Shown here one piece after another: positions 40,399 to 48,160 of a stretch of 64,000 nt of DNA. The position numbers and the translations under genes were made by a program. The notes below the pieces were generated by a model, which saw nothing but the letters and a program-made list of their open reading frames with translations, had not been told where the DNA came from and did no database searches. Source of the DNA: CAXXXW01 sp963665555 (GTDB lineage: Bacteria; Pseudomonadota; Alphaproteobacteria; Thalassobaculales; Thalassobaculaceae); contig OY762308.1 of the NCBI GenBank assembly GCA_963665555.2, positions 434,001 through 498,000 of the forward strand. Reading direction: 5' to 3'. The stretch's first letter is position 1, and the number at the start of each line of letters is the position of its first letter.

Positions 40399-41691
40399 GT
40401 GGCCGAGGCCTTCCCCCGGCTGCCGGCGCTCGCCGGCGGCGTCGACAGCCCCCGCGCCTGGCTGCGGCTGGCGGTCTCGCTCGTCGTCGGCGCGACCGGT
40501 GGGGTGGGGCTGTGGTCGTCGGTGGTGATCCTGCCGGAGATCGAGGCGCGGTTCGACGTCGAGCGCGGCTCCGCCTCCCTGTCCTACACGGCGGCCATGA
40601 TCGGCATCATGGTCGGCAATGTCGTCATGGGGCGGATGGTGGACCGTTTCGGCGTCGCCGTCCCGGTGCTGGTGTCGGCCGCCAGCCTCGGCCTCGGCTA
40701 CGCCGGCGCGGCCTTCGCGCCCAGCCTCTGGGTCTACCTGCTGTGCCAGGGCGTGCTGGTCGGCGCGCTGGGGACCGCGGCGAGCTTCGGGCCGATGATC
40801 GCCGGCATCTCGCTCTGGTTCGCGCGCCATCGCGGCATCGCGGTGGCCCTGGTGGCGAGCGGGAGCTACGTCGCCGGCACGGTCTGGCCGCCCGTGGTTC
40901 ACTACCTGATGGAGGCGGCGGGCTGGCGCGACACGCACCTGATCGTCGGCGCGGCCTGCGTGCTGATCATGGCGCCGCTGTCGCTGCTGCTGCGCGGCCG
41001 GCCGCCGGTGCTCGCCCCGGCGCCGGGCGCGGGCGTCCCGCACGGTCCCAAGACGCCGCCGGTTCCGCCGAAGGCGCTGCAGGGATTGCTGGTCCTCGCC
41101 GGGCTGGCCTGCTGCATGGCGATGGCGATGCCGCAGGTGCATATCGTCGCCTGGTGCGTCGATCTCGACCTCGGCGCGGAGCGGGGCGCGACGGCGCTTT
41201 CCCTGATGCTCGGCCTCGGCGTCGTGAGCCGGATCGGCTTCGGCCTGGTGATGGACCGGATCGGCGCGCCGGCGACGCTGGCAATCGGCTCCTCGCTGCA
41301 GGCGCTCTGCCTGCTGCTCTACCTGCCGGCCGACGCGGCGTGGAGCCTCTATGCCGTCTCGGCGATGTTCGGGCTGTTCCAGGGCGGGATCGTGCCGGCC
41401 TACGCGGTGATCGTGCGCGACTATTTCCCGGCCTCGGAGGCGGGCGTGCGCGTCGGGCTGGTGCTGTCGGCGACCATCGGGGGGATGGCGCTGGGCGGCT
41501 GGCTGTCGGGGGCGATCTACGACTGGACGCTGTCCTACGAGGCGGCGTTCCTGAACGGCTTCGGCTGGAACCTGGTCAACCTGGCGGTGGTGGCGCTTTT
41601 GCTGTGGCGCGGGCGGGTGCCGCGTGTTTCCATGCCGCGCCCGGTCATGGCCGCGATCCCGGCGGTCGGCCGCTGGCCCGGCCCGCTGTGA
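40399..41691 (+). CDS. MFS transporter
   Basis: Major-facilitator transporter of 430 residues with about twelve helices. Typical features are the loop 2-3 motif GRMVDRFGVAVP and its C-half counterpart MDRIGAPATL, which match oxalate/formate-antiporter or monocarboxylate-type families more than drug exporters. The middle loop is Pro/Gly/Ala-rich. The start is GTG 40399, as no ATG leaves a full first helix. It precedes the threonine aldolase gene by 32 bases and is probably cotranscribed with it. The substrate is unknown. Confidence 0.88.
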   Translation: MAEAFPRLPALAGGVDSPRAWLRLAVSLVVGATGGVGLWSSVVILPEIEARFDVERGSASLSYTAAMIGIMVGNVVMGRMVDRFGVAVPVLVSAASLGLGYAGAAFAPSLWVYLLCQGVLVGALGTAASFGPMIAGISLWFARHRGIAVALVASGSYVAGTVWPPVVHYLMEAAGWRDTHLIVGAACVLIMAPLSLLLRGRPPVLAPAPGAGVPHGPKTPPVPPKALQGLLVLAGLACCMAMAMPQVHIVAWCVDLDLGAERGATALSLMLGLGVVSRIGFGLVMDRIGAPATLAIGSSLQALCLLLYLPADAAWSLYAVSAMFGLFQGGIVPAYAVIVRDYFPASEAGVRVGLVLSATIGGMALGGWLSGAIYDWTLSYEAAFLNGFGWNLVNLAVVALLLWRGRVPRVSMPRPVMAAIPAVGRWPGPL

Positions 41692-41723
41692 CCGCGCGGG
41701 CGAACGCCGGGAGGGAGTCCGCG

Positions 41724-42743
41724 ATGATCGACCTGCGCAGCGACACCGTCACCCGGCCGTCGCCGGAAATGTACGCGGCGATGGCGGCGGCCGAACTCGG
41801 CGACGACGTGTACGGCGACGACCCGACGGTCGCCGAGCTGGAGGAGTACGCGGCCGACCTGCTCGGTTTCGAGGCCGGGCTTTTCGTGACCTCCGGCACG
41901 CAGTCGAACCTGGCCGCCGTGCTGACCCATTGCCGGCGGGGCGAGCAGTTCGTCGTCGGCGAGGACTACCATGTCCACCGGGCCGAGGCGGGCGGGGCGG
42001 CGGCGTTCGGCGGCGCGGTCCCGCGCACGGTGCCGGTGCTGGCGGACGGTTCGGTGGACCTGGCCGAGGTCGAGGCGCGGATCGAGCCGGAGGATTTCCA
42101 CTTCCCGCGCTCGCGGCTGCTCTGCTTCGAGAACACGCACAACGGCAAGGCGCTGTCGCCGGAATACATGGCGGCGGCGGCGGCGCTGGCGGCGCGGCGC
42201 GGTCTCGCCTGCCATCTCGACGGCGCGCGGCTGGTGAACGCGGCCGTCGCCAACCGCTGCGCGCCCAGGGACCTGGCGCGCGGGTTCGACTCGGTCTCGC
42301 TCTGCCTGTCGAAGGGGCTGGGCGCGCCGGCCGGCTCGGTGCTGGCGGGGAGCGCCGATTTCGTCCGCGAGGCGCGGCGCGCGCGCAAGATGCTCGGCGG
42401 CGGGATGCGCCAGTCCGGGCTGCTGGCGGCCTGCGGGCTGGTCGCGCTGCGCCGCCAGGCGGACCGGCTGGCCGACGACCACCGCCTCGCCGCCCGGCTG
42501 GCCGGCGAACTGGCGCAGATCCCGGAGGTCGAGACCGAACCCCAGGGCGCCAACACCAACATGGTCTTCGTCCGCGTGGACGCCGCCCACCGCGACCCCC
42601 TGCGCGCCCATATGGAGGAGAACGGCGTGCTGATCGGCGGCCGCCCGCCGGGCTTCCGGCTGGTGGTGCACCGCGACGTGGCCGAGGACGACATCGCGAC
42701 CGTCGCCCGCGCCGTCGCCGGCTATTTCCGCGCCGCGGCCTGA
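41724..42743 (+). CDS. ltaE: Low-specificity L-threonine aldolase
   Basis: PLP-dependent aldolase of 339 residues that cleaves threonine or allo-threonine to glycine and acetaldehyde. Conserved features are MIDLRSDTVTRPSPEM at the start, GDDVYGDDPTV, the FVTSGTQSNLAAVL strand, CHLDGARLVNAAVA with the cofactor Asp, and the PLP lysine at about residue 197 in SLCLSKGLGAP. ATG 41724 has GGAGGGAG upstream. Stops 16 bases before the convergent MFS gene. Confidence 0.93.
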   Translation: MIDLRSDTVTRPSPEMYAAMAAAELGDDVYGDDPTVAELEEYAADLLGFEAGLFVTSGTQSNLAAVLTHCRRGEQFVVGEDYHVHRAEAGGAAAFGGAVPRTVPVLADGSVDLAEVEARIEPEDFHFPRSRLLCFENTHNGKALSPEYMAAAAALAARRGLACHLDGARLVNAAVANRCAPRDLARGFDSVSLCLSKGLGAPAGSVLAGSADFVREARRARKMLGGGMRQSGLLAACGLVALRRQADRLADDHRLAARLAGELAQIPEVETEPQGANTNMVFVRVDAAHRDPLRAHMEENGVLIGGRPPGFRLVVHRDVAEDDIATVARAVAGYFRAAA

Positions 42744-42759
42744 CGGGGCGCCCGCCCGG

Positions 42760-43977
42760 TCACGGGCCGCGCCGGCGGAAGGCGACCGCCAGCAGCGCGC
42801 AGCCGCCCAGCGCCCAGGCGGCGCAGACGGCGGCGATCGCCTCGATCGACGCGCCGCCGTCGATCAGCCAGCCGAACGCCGCCGGGGCGAGCGCGCTGGC
42901 GATCACCGACAGGCCCGCCACCAGCGCCCGGATCGCGCCGAGATGCAGCACGCCGTAAAGCTCGACCCAGACGGTCGAGATGATTGTCGCGCCGGCGCCG
43001 CCGGAAATCCCCGCCATCGCCATGAAGCCGGCGATGGCGAGCGGCGAATCGAACCCGGCGATCGCCAGCGCCGCCCCGGCCAGCGGGAACAGGTAGAACG
43101 GCGTCAGCCGCAAGGCCCCGTAACGGTCCGCCAGCATCCCCGTCGCCACCGAGGACGCCACCTGGCAGGCCGCGTACACCGCGAAGCCCGAAGCGTAGAG
43201 CGACAGCGGCCAGCCCTTGGCCTCGGCCAGGTGCACCTGGTGGAAGTTCAGCCCGGTGATGACGAAGGAGGGGGCCAGCATCGCCGGCATCGCCAGCAGG
43301 AAGCGCGGGTCGCGCAGCACCTCGGCGCGGGTCCACTGTCCCCACCGCCCGCCGGCGGGGCGGCGCGCGCGCTCCAGCAGCGCGGCGTGCCGCGCCCCGT
43401 GGCCGCGCAGCAGCCAGAGCGCCAGCGGCGGCGCCAGCAGCAGGACCGCGGCCGCGCCGATCGTCCAGGCCTCCCGCCAGCCGGCCAGCGACAGCGCCAG
43501 CACCGCCGCCGGCGGGAACAGCGCCTGCCCGGTCGGGAAGCCCAGCGCCGCGGCGCTCACCGCCCGGCCGCGCTGCGTGTCGGGGAAGTAGCGCGCCATC
43601 GTCACCGTCGCCGCCTGGCTCATCAGGCCCTGGCCGCAAATCCTGAGCAGGAAGATCGCGACCGCGAGCGACGCCGCGCTCCAGGCCAGCGACATGGCGA
43701 GGCAGGCCGCCGCCATCGCCGCGCACAGCGCCGGCGCGTAGAGGCGCAGGTCCACGCGGTCGAGGAACTTGCCGGCCCACACCAGCGACAGGCCGCTGGC
43801 GAGCGTGCCGGCGGCGTAGACCGCGCCGAAACCGCCGTGGCTCAAGCCGAAGGCGGCCCGCAACTCGCCGCCGTACATGGCGATGTAGAAGGTCTGCCCG
43901 AAGGTCGAGGCGAAGGCGAGCAGGAACCCGAAGCCGAGGAACCGCGCGTTGCCGGCGATGAAACGGAGATACCCCAC
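42760..43977 (-). CDS. MFS transporter
   Basis: MFS transporter of 405 residues with about twelve helices. The N-terminal part (RFIAGNARFLGFGFLLAFAS, then GGELRAAFGLSHGGFGAVYAAG) and ADRYGALRLTPFYLF in the C-half are typical of anion or monocarboxylate-type members. It is a different subfamily from the MFS gene two genes upstream. The gene starts divergently from the GPP34-P450 operon, sharing a 285-base intergenic region. The substrate is unknown. Confidence 0.87.
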   Translation of the reverse strand: MGYLRFIAGNARFLGFGFLLAFASTFGQTFYIAMYGGELRAAFGLSHGGFGAVYAAGTLASGLSLVWAGKFLDRVDLRLYAPALCAAMAAACLAMSLAWSAASLAVAIFLLRICGQGLMSQAATVTMARYFPDTQRGRAVSAAALGFPTGQALFPPAAVLALSLAGWREAWTIGAAAVLLLAPPLALWLLRGHGARHAALLERARRPAGGRWGQWTRAEVLRDPRFLLAMPAMLAPSFVITGLNFHQVHLAEAKGWPLSLYASGFAVYAACQVASSVATGMLADRYGALRLTPFYLFPLAGAALAIAGFDSPLAIAGFMAMAGISGGAGATIISTVWVELYGVLHLGAIRALVAGLSVIASALAPAAFGWLIDGGASIEAIAAVCAAWALGGCALLAVAFRRRGP

Positions 43978-44088
43978 CCCCGAACCCTGCCACCGCCGCG
44001 CCCCGCGCGCAAGCCGCCGCGCCGTTCGGGAGGCGCGCGCGGACGGCCGGTCGATTCGGCGTTGCCGGGCGCGCGCCGGTTCGGGCGG

Positions 44089-44140
44089 AGCTTTAGATAG
44101 AGTGATCGAAAATCGAAAAAAAAGCGCTTGAAAATGCCGT
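44089..44140 (+). promoter_or_regulatory. AT-rich leader upstream of the GPP34/P450 operon
   Basis: An unusually AT-rich patch in the 285-base gap between the divergent MFS and GPP34 genes. It contains an eight-A run (44116-44123) and a TTGAAA (44128-44133) with a weak -10-like GAACAT 17 bases on. It is the likeliest promoter area for the plus-strand operon; the exact start site cannot be read. Confidence 0.3.
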
Positions 44141-44262
44141 GCAGGCTGTCGAACATGCGAAGTCCGGGCCGGTCATGCCGTCGCGCATTCGGGAACCGGC
44201 GGTCCGGCCCGCGTCCCGTCGTCCGCCCGGCGCGCGCGGACCCGCACGGAGCCGATCGACCC

Positions 44263-44805
44263 ATGCCGCGCGTGACCGAAGAGATTGTCCTGCCGATCCT
44301 GGACGCCGCCGACGGCGCCATCCCGCCTTCGCTCCCGGAGCATCGGCGGGACGCGGCGGCCGCCGGCGCCGCGCTGATGGACTTGGCGCTCGAAAACCGC
44401 GTCGACACGGATCGGGAGCGGCTTTTCCTCGTCGATTCCAAGCCGGTGGGCGACGACCTGCTCGATCCCGTCCTTCTCGATATCGCCGGCGAGGCCGAAA
44501 CGCGCGACGCCGCCTTCTGGCTCCCGCGCGCGACGGAACGGGGCGCCGCCATCCGCGAGAAGGCGATTCGCCGACTGGTCGAACGCGGCGTCCCGGAGGC
44601 CGAGGCCAACGGCCTCGTGTTCCCGTCCCGATCGGTCGCGCGGGCGCGGCGCGAGGCCGACGCCGCCTCCGCCGGCGGACCTCTCACCGGGGACTCCATC
44701 GCCGGGATGGTCGACACGCGCCACGCCGTCATGGAGACGCCGCGGATGCGCCCGGTCGCGTCCGCGTCTCGCGACCCGGGAAACGATCGTCGAGGACAGG
44801 CGTGA
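44263..44805 (+). CDS. Short GPP34-domain protein, remnant of a GPP34-P450 fusion
   Basis: Protein of 180 residues. Residues 1-125 are the N-terminal half of a GPP34 (GOLPH3-like) domain (AAGAALMDLALENRVDTD, DSKPVGDDLLDPVLLDIA), the phosphoinositide/acidic-lipid-binding family. The C-terminal GPP34 half is missing. Residues 127-173 instead align with the J'-to-K-helix region of the neighbouring P450: READAASAGGPLTGDS against AEADALFAGGGPTAEG, and METPRMRPVA against LETMRMFPVA. It is thus an internally deleted copy of a GPP34-P450 fusion, most likely non-catalytic. GGAG lies 11 bases before ATG 44263. The stop overlaps the next start (TGATG). Confidence 0.75.
   Translation: MPRVTEEIVLPILDAADGAIPPSLPEHRRDAAAAGAALMDLALENRVDTDRERLFLVDSKPVGDDLLDPVLLDIAGEAETRDAAFWLPRATERGAAIREKAIRRLVERGVPEAEANGLVFPSRSVARARREADAASAGGPLTGDSIAGMVDTRHAVMETPRMRPVASASRDPGNDRRGQA
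44641..44780 (+). pseudogene. Residual cytochrome P450 segment (K-helix, ExxR) within the short GPP34 gene
   Basis: This stretch aligns without large gaps, at both DNA and protein level, with 46302-46446 inside the intact P450 (helix before K, then ExxR as ETPR). The join falls at a short shared sequence CGGGCGCGG, present at 44641-44649 and at 46302-46310, which is the expected scar of a deletion between short homologies. Confidence 0.75.
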
Positions 44806-46805
44806 TGCTTCTCGTCGTCGAGGAACTGCTTGTCCTGCTCGCTCACGAGGACGACGGAGCCGGCATCCATGTCCCTTATCGGACGCTGCGCTACGGCCTG
44901 TCCGGCGCCGTTCTGCTGGATTTGGGGCTGGCGGGCCGGATCGACACCGACTCCCAGGCGCTGTACCTGGTCGACCGCGCCCCGCTGGGAGACGATCTCC
45001 TCGACCCCATCCTGGCGGACATAGCCGCGGAAGCGGACAGTTTGCCATGCGAAGTCTGGTTGCGACGCATCGCCCGGCGGGCCGACGAGTTGCATTCCCG
45101 GTTTTCGGCCCGGCTGGTCCGGCGAGGCGTTCTGGAGACCGACGACGGCGCCGGATTTGTCGCCCTGTCGCGCCGGGTCGCCCGGTCCCGGCGCTACCCG
45201 GGCGCCGCCGGCGAGGCGACATCGGAAATCCGGTCGCGCTTGATGGAAATTCTTTTCGGCGACGATATTCCGACGCCCCGGGACGCCATGGTCTTCAGCC
45301 TGGCTCGGACCTGCGATGTGTTCCGGCAGATCATGACGCGGGAAGAGTACGACGAAGTCGCGGAACGAATCGACCTCCTGGCCACGCTGGAGCCGCTGGG
45401 CCAATTCGTGGCCCGGACGATTCGGGAAACGACCGTCGCCGAATCCCAGGAAGCGAGCCGGCGGATTCGCGAGCGAGGCGGCCGATGGCCGCGCGCCTCG
45501 GAGCGCCTGCCGTTCGTCGGCCACGCTCACAGGCTGCTCGGCGACCTGCGGGCCTTTCTCCACCGGAGCTATCTCGAACACGGCCCGGTGTTCGAAGTGA
45601 CGGCGCCCGGCAGGCGTTTCGTGGCGATCGCCGGGGCGGAAGCGAACCTGTTCGTGAACAGGGAGGGCAAACACTACCTGCGCTCGCGGGAATTGTGGGA
45701 CAATTTCTTCCGCGCGATGGGCTCGTCGAAAATCCTGACCGGCCTCGAAGGCTCCGACCACCGTTTGCTGCGCAGAACGAAACATTACGGCTATTCCGGG
45801 GAATTCATTTCGAAAAGGATACCGGAGGCCGTGGCCGTCGTGGACCGCGAACTGGCCCGCCTGCCGGCCGACCGCCCCGTCCCGGTTTTCGAAACCGTCC
45901 AACGCATCATGTTCGAACAGATCGCCTTGTTGTCGGCCGGGATTTCGGCTCGCGACGACTTCGACAGCATACTGTTGTTCAATTCCGAGATGCATCGCGT
46001 GCATCTGAACGGACAGATCCCCAGGTTCGCGACCCGATTGCCGCGGAGCAGGCGGGCCCGCCGCGACCTGGAGCGGCTGATCGGCAGGACGATGGACGCG
46101 CACGATTGGGAGCGGAGAGCCGAGGGCGACCGGGACCTGATCGACGATTTGCTGCGGCTGCACCGGACTTCCCCCGATTTTCTGCCGGACACGGACCTTT
46201 TCATCAATGCGATGGGGCCGTTCCTGGTCGGCCTGGACACGGTGCCTTCCACGACCTCTTTCGCTCTCCACGCCCTGTTGCAACGCGCCGATCTGCTGGA
46301 CCGGGCGCGGGCGGAAGCGGACGCCCTGTTCGCCGGCGGCGGGCCGACGGCGGAGGGCGTTCGGGAGATGACGGTCATCCCGAACACGCTGCTGGAAACC
46401 ATGCGGATGTTTCCCGTCGCGGAGGCGCTGCACCGCACCGTGGCCAATTCCTTCGAATTCGGCGGCTACCGCATTCCCCACGGAGCCGAGCTCCTGATCG
46501 CCCTCGCCGTCCCCAATTACCTGCCCGAATTCTTTCCCGATCCCGAACGCTTCGACATCGAGCGCTATTCGCCCGAGCGGCGCGAGGACGCCCGGCCGGG
46601 CGCGTTCGCGCCCTTCGGGCTGGGACACCACAGCTGCATGGGCCAGGCCTACGCGAGGACGCAAATGGCGGTCACCCTGGCGACGCTGCTGCATCGGACG
46701 CATATCGCGATGGAGCCGAAGAACTACCGTTTGAAAATCGAGCGCGCGCCGACGCCGCGCCCGAGCCGCGGTTTCAGGATCGGGCTGCGGCCCCGGCGCG
46801 GATGA
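44805..46805 (+). CDS. GPP34 (GOLPH3-like) domain fused to a cytochrome P450
   Basis: Fusion protein of 666 residues. Residues 1-215 are a complete GPP34 domain (VVEELLVLLAHEDDGAG; SGAVLLDLGLAGRIDTD; helical end FSLARTCDVFRQIMT). Residues 225-666 are a P450: I-helix VGLDTVPSTTSF (GLDT at 476-479), K-helix Glu531/Arg534 in LLETMRMFPV, and haem-thiolate Cys611 in FGLGHHSCMGQ. All catalytic landmarks are intact, so it should be an active monooxygenase. The lipid-binding GPP34 module may hold it at the membrane (inference). GTG 44802 is an alternative start. No ferredoxin or reductase is adjacent. I know of no described GPP34-P450 fusion. Confidence 0.9.
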   Translation: MLLVVEELLVLLAHEDDGAGIHVPYRTLRYGLSGAVLLDLGLAGRIDTDSQALYLVDRAPLGDDLLDPILADIAAEADSLPCEVWLRRIARRADELHSRFSARLVRRGVLETDDGAGFVALSRRVARSRRYPGAAGEATSEIRSRLMEILFGDDIPTPRDAMVFSLARTCDVFRQIMTREEYDEVAERIDLLATLEPLGQFVARTIRETTVAESQEASRRIRERGGRWPRASERLPFVGHAHRLLGDLRAFLHRSYLEHGPVFEVTAPGRRFVAIAGAEANLFVNREGKHYLRSRELWDNFFRAMGSSKILTGLEGSDHRLLRRTKHYGYSGEFISKRIPEAVAVVDRELARLPADRPVPVFETVQRIMFEQIALLSAGISARDDFDSILLFNSEMHRVHLNGQIPRFATRLPRSRRARRDLERLIGRTMDAHDWERRAEGDRDLIDDLLRLHRTSPDFLPDTDLFINAMGPFLVGLDTVPSTTSFALHALLQRADLLDRARAEADALFAGGGPTAEGVREMTVIPNTLLETMRMFPVAEALHRTVANSFEFGGYRIPHGAELLIALAVPNYLPEFFPDPERFDIERYSPERREDARPGAFAPFGLGHHSCMGQAYARTQMAVTLATLLHRTHIAMEPKNYRLKIERAPTPRPSRGFRIGLRPRRG

Positions 46806-46818
46806 CCGGAGCGGAACC

Positions 46819-47967
46819 ATGGCGAACGGAAACACGGCGGCGGAACGGCTCCACGATCTCGACGCGCTGCGGTCGGTGGCGTTGTTTCTGGGCATTGTGC
46901 TGCATTCCGCCGTTTTCGTGCTGCCCGAACCGGTGTTGTTGTGGCCGATACACGATGCCTCCGCTCGCGGCGATCCGTTTTACAAATTCCTTATCGAAAC
47001 CATTCACGGGTTTCGAATGCCGGTGTTTTTCCTGCTCAGCGGTTTCTTCAGCGCCTTGCTCTGGCGGCGGCGCGGCCTGCGCGCGCTGGCCGCGCACCGG
47101 CTGAAGCGCGTCGGCCTTCCTTTCGCGGTCGGCTGTTTCACCGTCGTCCCGCTGAGCATTTGGCTGCTTTCGATCGCCGGGGGCGGCGCCGGGTCCTGGA
47201 ACATTCCGCTTTGGGCGCTGCCGCTGGTTTGGCTGTTCGGCTCCCTGGCGCATTTGTGGTTCCTCTGGTACTTGCTGTTGATCGTCGGCGTTTTCGTCGT
47301 CGCGGCGCGTCTGGGCGCGCGGTTCCGGCATCCCGTCCTCTGGTGGCTCGCCGTTCCGCTTTCGATGGCGTTCTCCCTGCTCATGGTCGAGCCGATATAC
47401 GGGGCGGACAACGCGGACACGATCGTTCCCCAGCCGTCGCTCCTCGCGTACTACGCCTGCTTTTTCGCGTTCGGCGCGTTCTTCCATTGCCGCGGCTTCG
47501 CCATCCGGCGGCGGTGGACGGTCGCCCTGGCGCCCGCGGCGGTCGCGTTCTACGCCGGTTTCCATCTGCTCGAACTTCACCGCGCGGCGTTCGGCGGCAA
47601 GGCGCCGGAAGCCTTCATGTTCGCCAGCCCGCTGACGGCGGCGAGCGCGGCGATCGAAACCCTTTGCGCCTGGGCGATGTGTTTCGGGCTGATGGGCTTC
47701 TTCCGGTGGGTCGCGGCCCGCGAAAGCGCCGGGGTGCGCTGGCTGTCGGACTCGACCTACTGGGCGTACCTGGCCCATCTGCCCCTCGTCGTCGCCGGAC
47801 AGATGCTGACGGTCGACTGGCCGATCCACTACCACCTGAAGTTTCTTCTGGTGTGCGGCGGGGTCACCGCCGTCCTGCTGGTCGTTTACCGGTTCGGCGT
47901 CCGTTACACCTTCGTCGGAACGGCGCTCAACGGCCCGCGCGCGCGGCCGGCCGCGTCCCCGGCCTGA
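46819..47967 (+). CDS. Acyltransferase 3/OpgC-like integral membrane acyltransferase
   Basis: Membrane protein of 382 residues with about ten hydrophobic helices. It begins with the family signature RLHDLDALRSVALFLGIVLH, whose His is a conserved catalytic-site residue, and HGFRMPVFFLLSGFFSAL with the conserved Arg. Acyltransferase-3 proteins move acyl groups from the cytoplasm to exported glycans, lipids or antibiotics. It begins 14 bases after the GPP34-P450 stop, in the same operon, so it may acylate the product of the P450 or act on the same lipid substrate (inference). Confidence 0.88.
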   Translation: MANGNTAAERLHDLDALRSVALFLGIVLHSAVFVLPEPVLLWPIHDASARGDPFYKFLIETIHGFRMPVFFLLSGFFSALLWRRRGLRALAAHRLKRVGLPFAVGCFTVVPLSIWLLSIAGGGAGSWNIPLWALPLVWLFGSLAHLWFLWYLLLIVGVFVVAARLGARFRHPVLWWLAVPLSMAFSLLMVEPIYGADNADTIVPQPSLLAYYACFFAFGAFFHCRGFAIRRRWTVALAPAAVAFYAGFHLLELHRAAFGGKAPEAFMFASPLTAASAAIETLCAWAMCFGLMGFFRWVAARESAGVRWLSDSTYWAYLAHLPLVVAGQMLTVDWPIHYHLKFLLVCGGVTAVLLVVYRFGVRYTFVGTALNGPRARPAASPA

Positions 47968-48160
47968 ACCCTCCCCCCGGCGACGCGGCCGGCGACGATG
48001 GGGAACGCGGGGGTGGCGCGGGCCTCTCGGGGGAACCGGACTCCTTGCCGGCCGCGCCCGGCCGATATACACGGCGGCGGGCCGGCGCTCCTCCAGGCTT
48101 CGGAAGCGGCGGAAAAAGAGTGCGGGCCGTCTCTCCGCCCGCCGTCCGCTTCTAGCGCCC

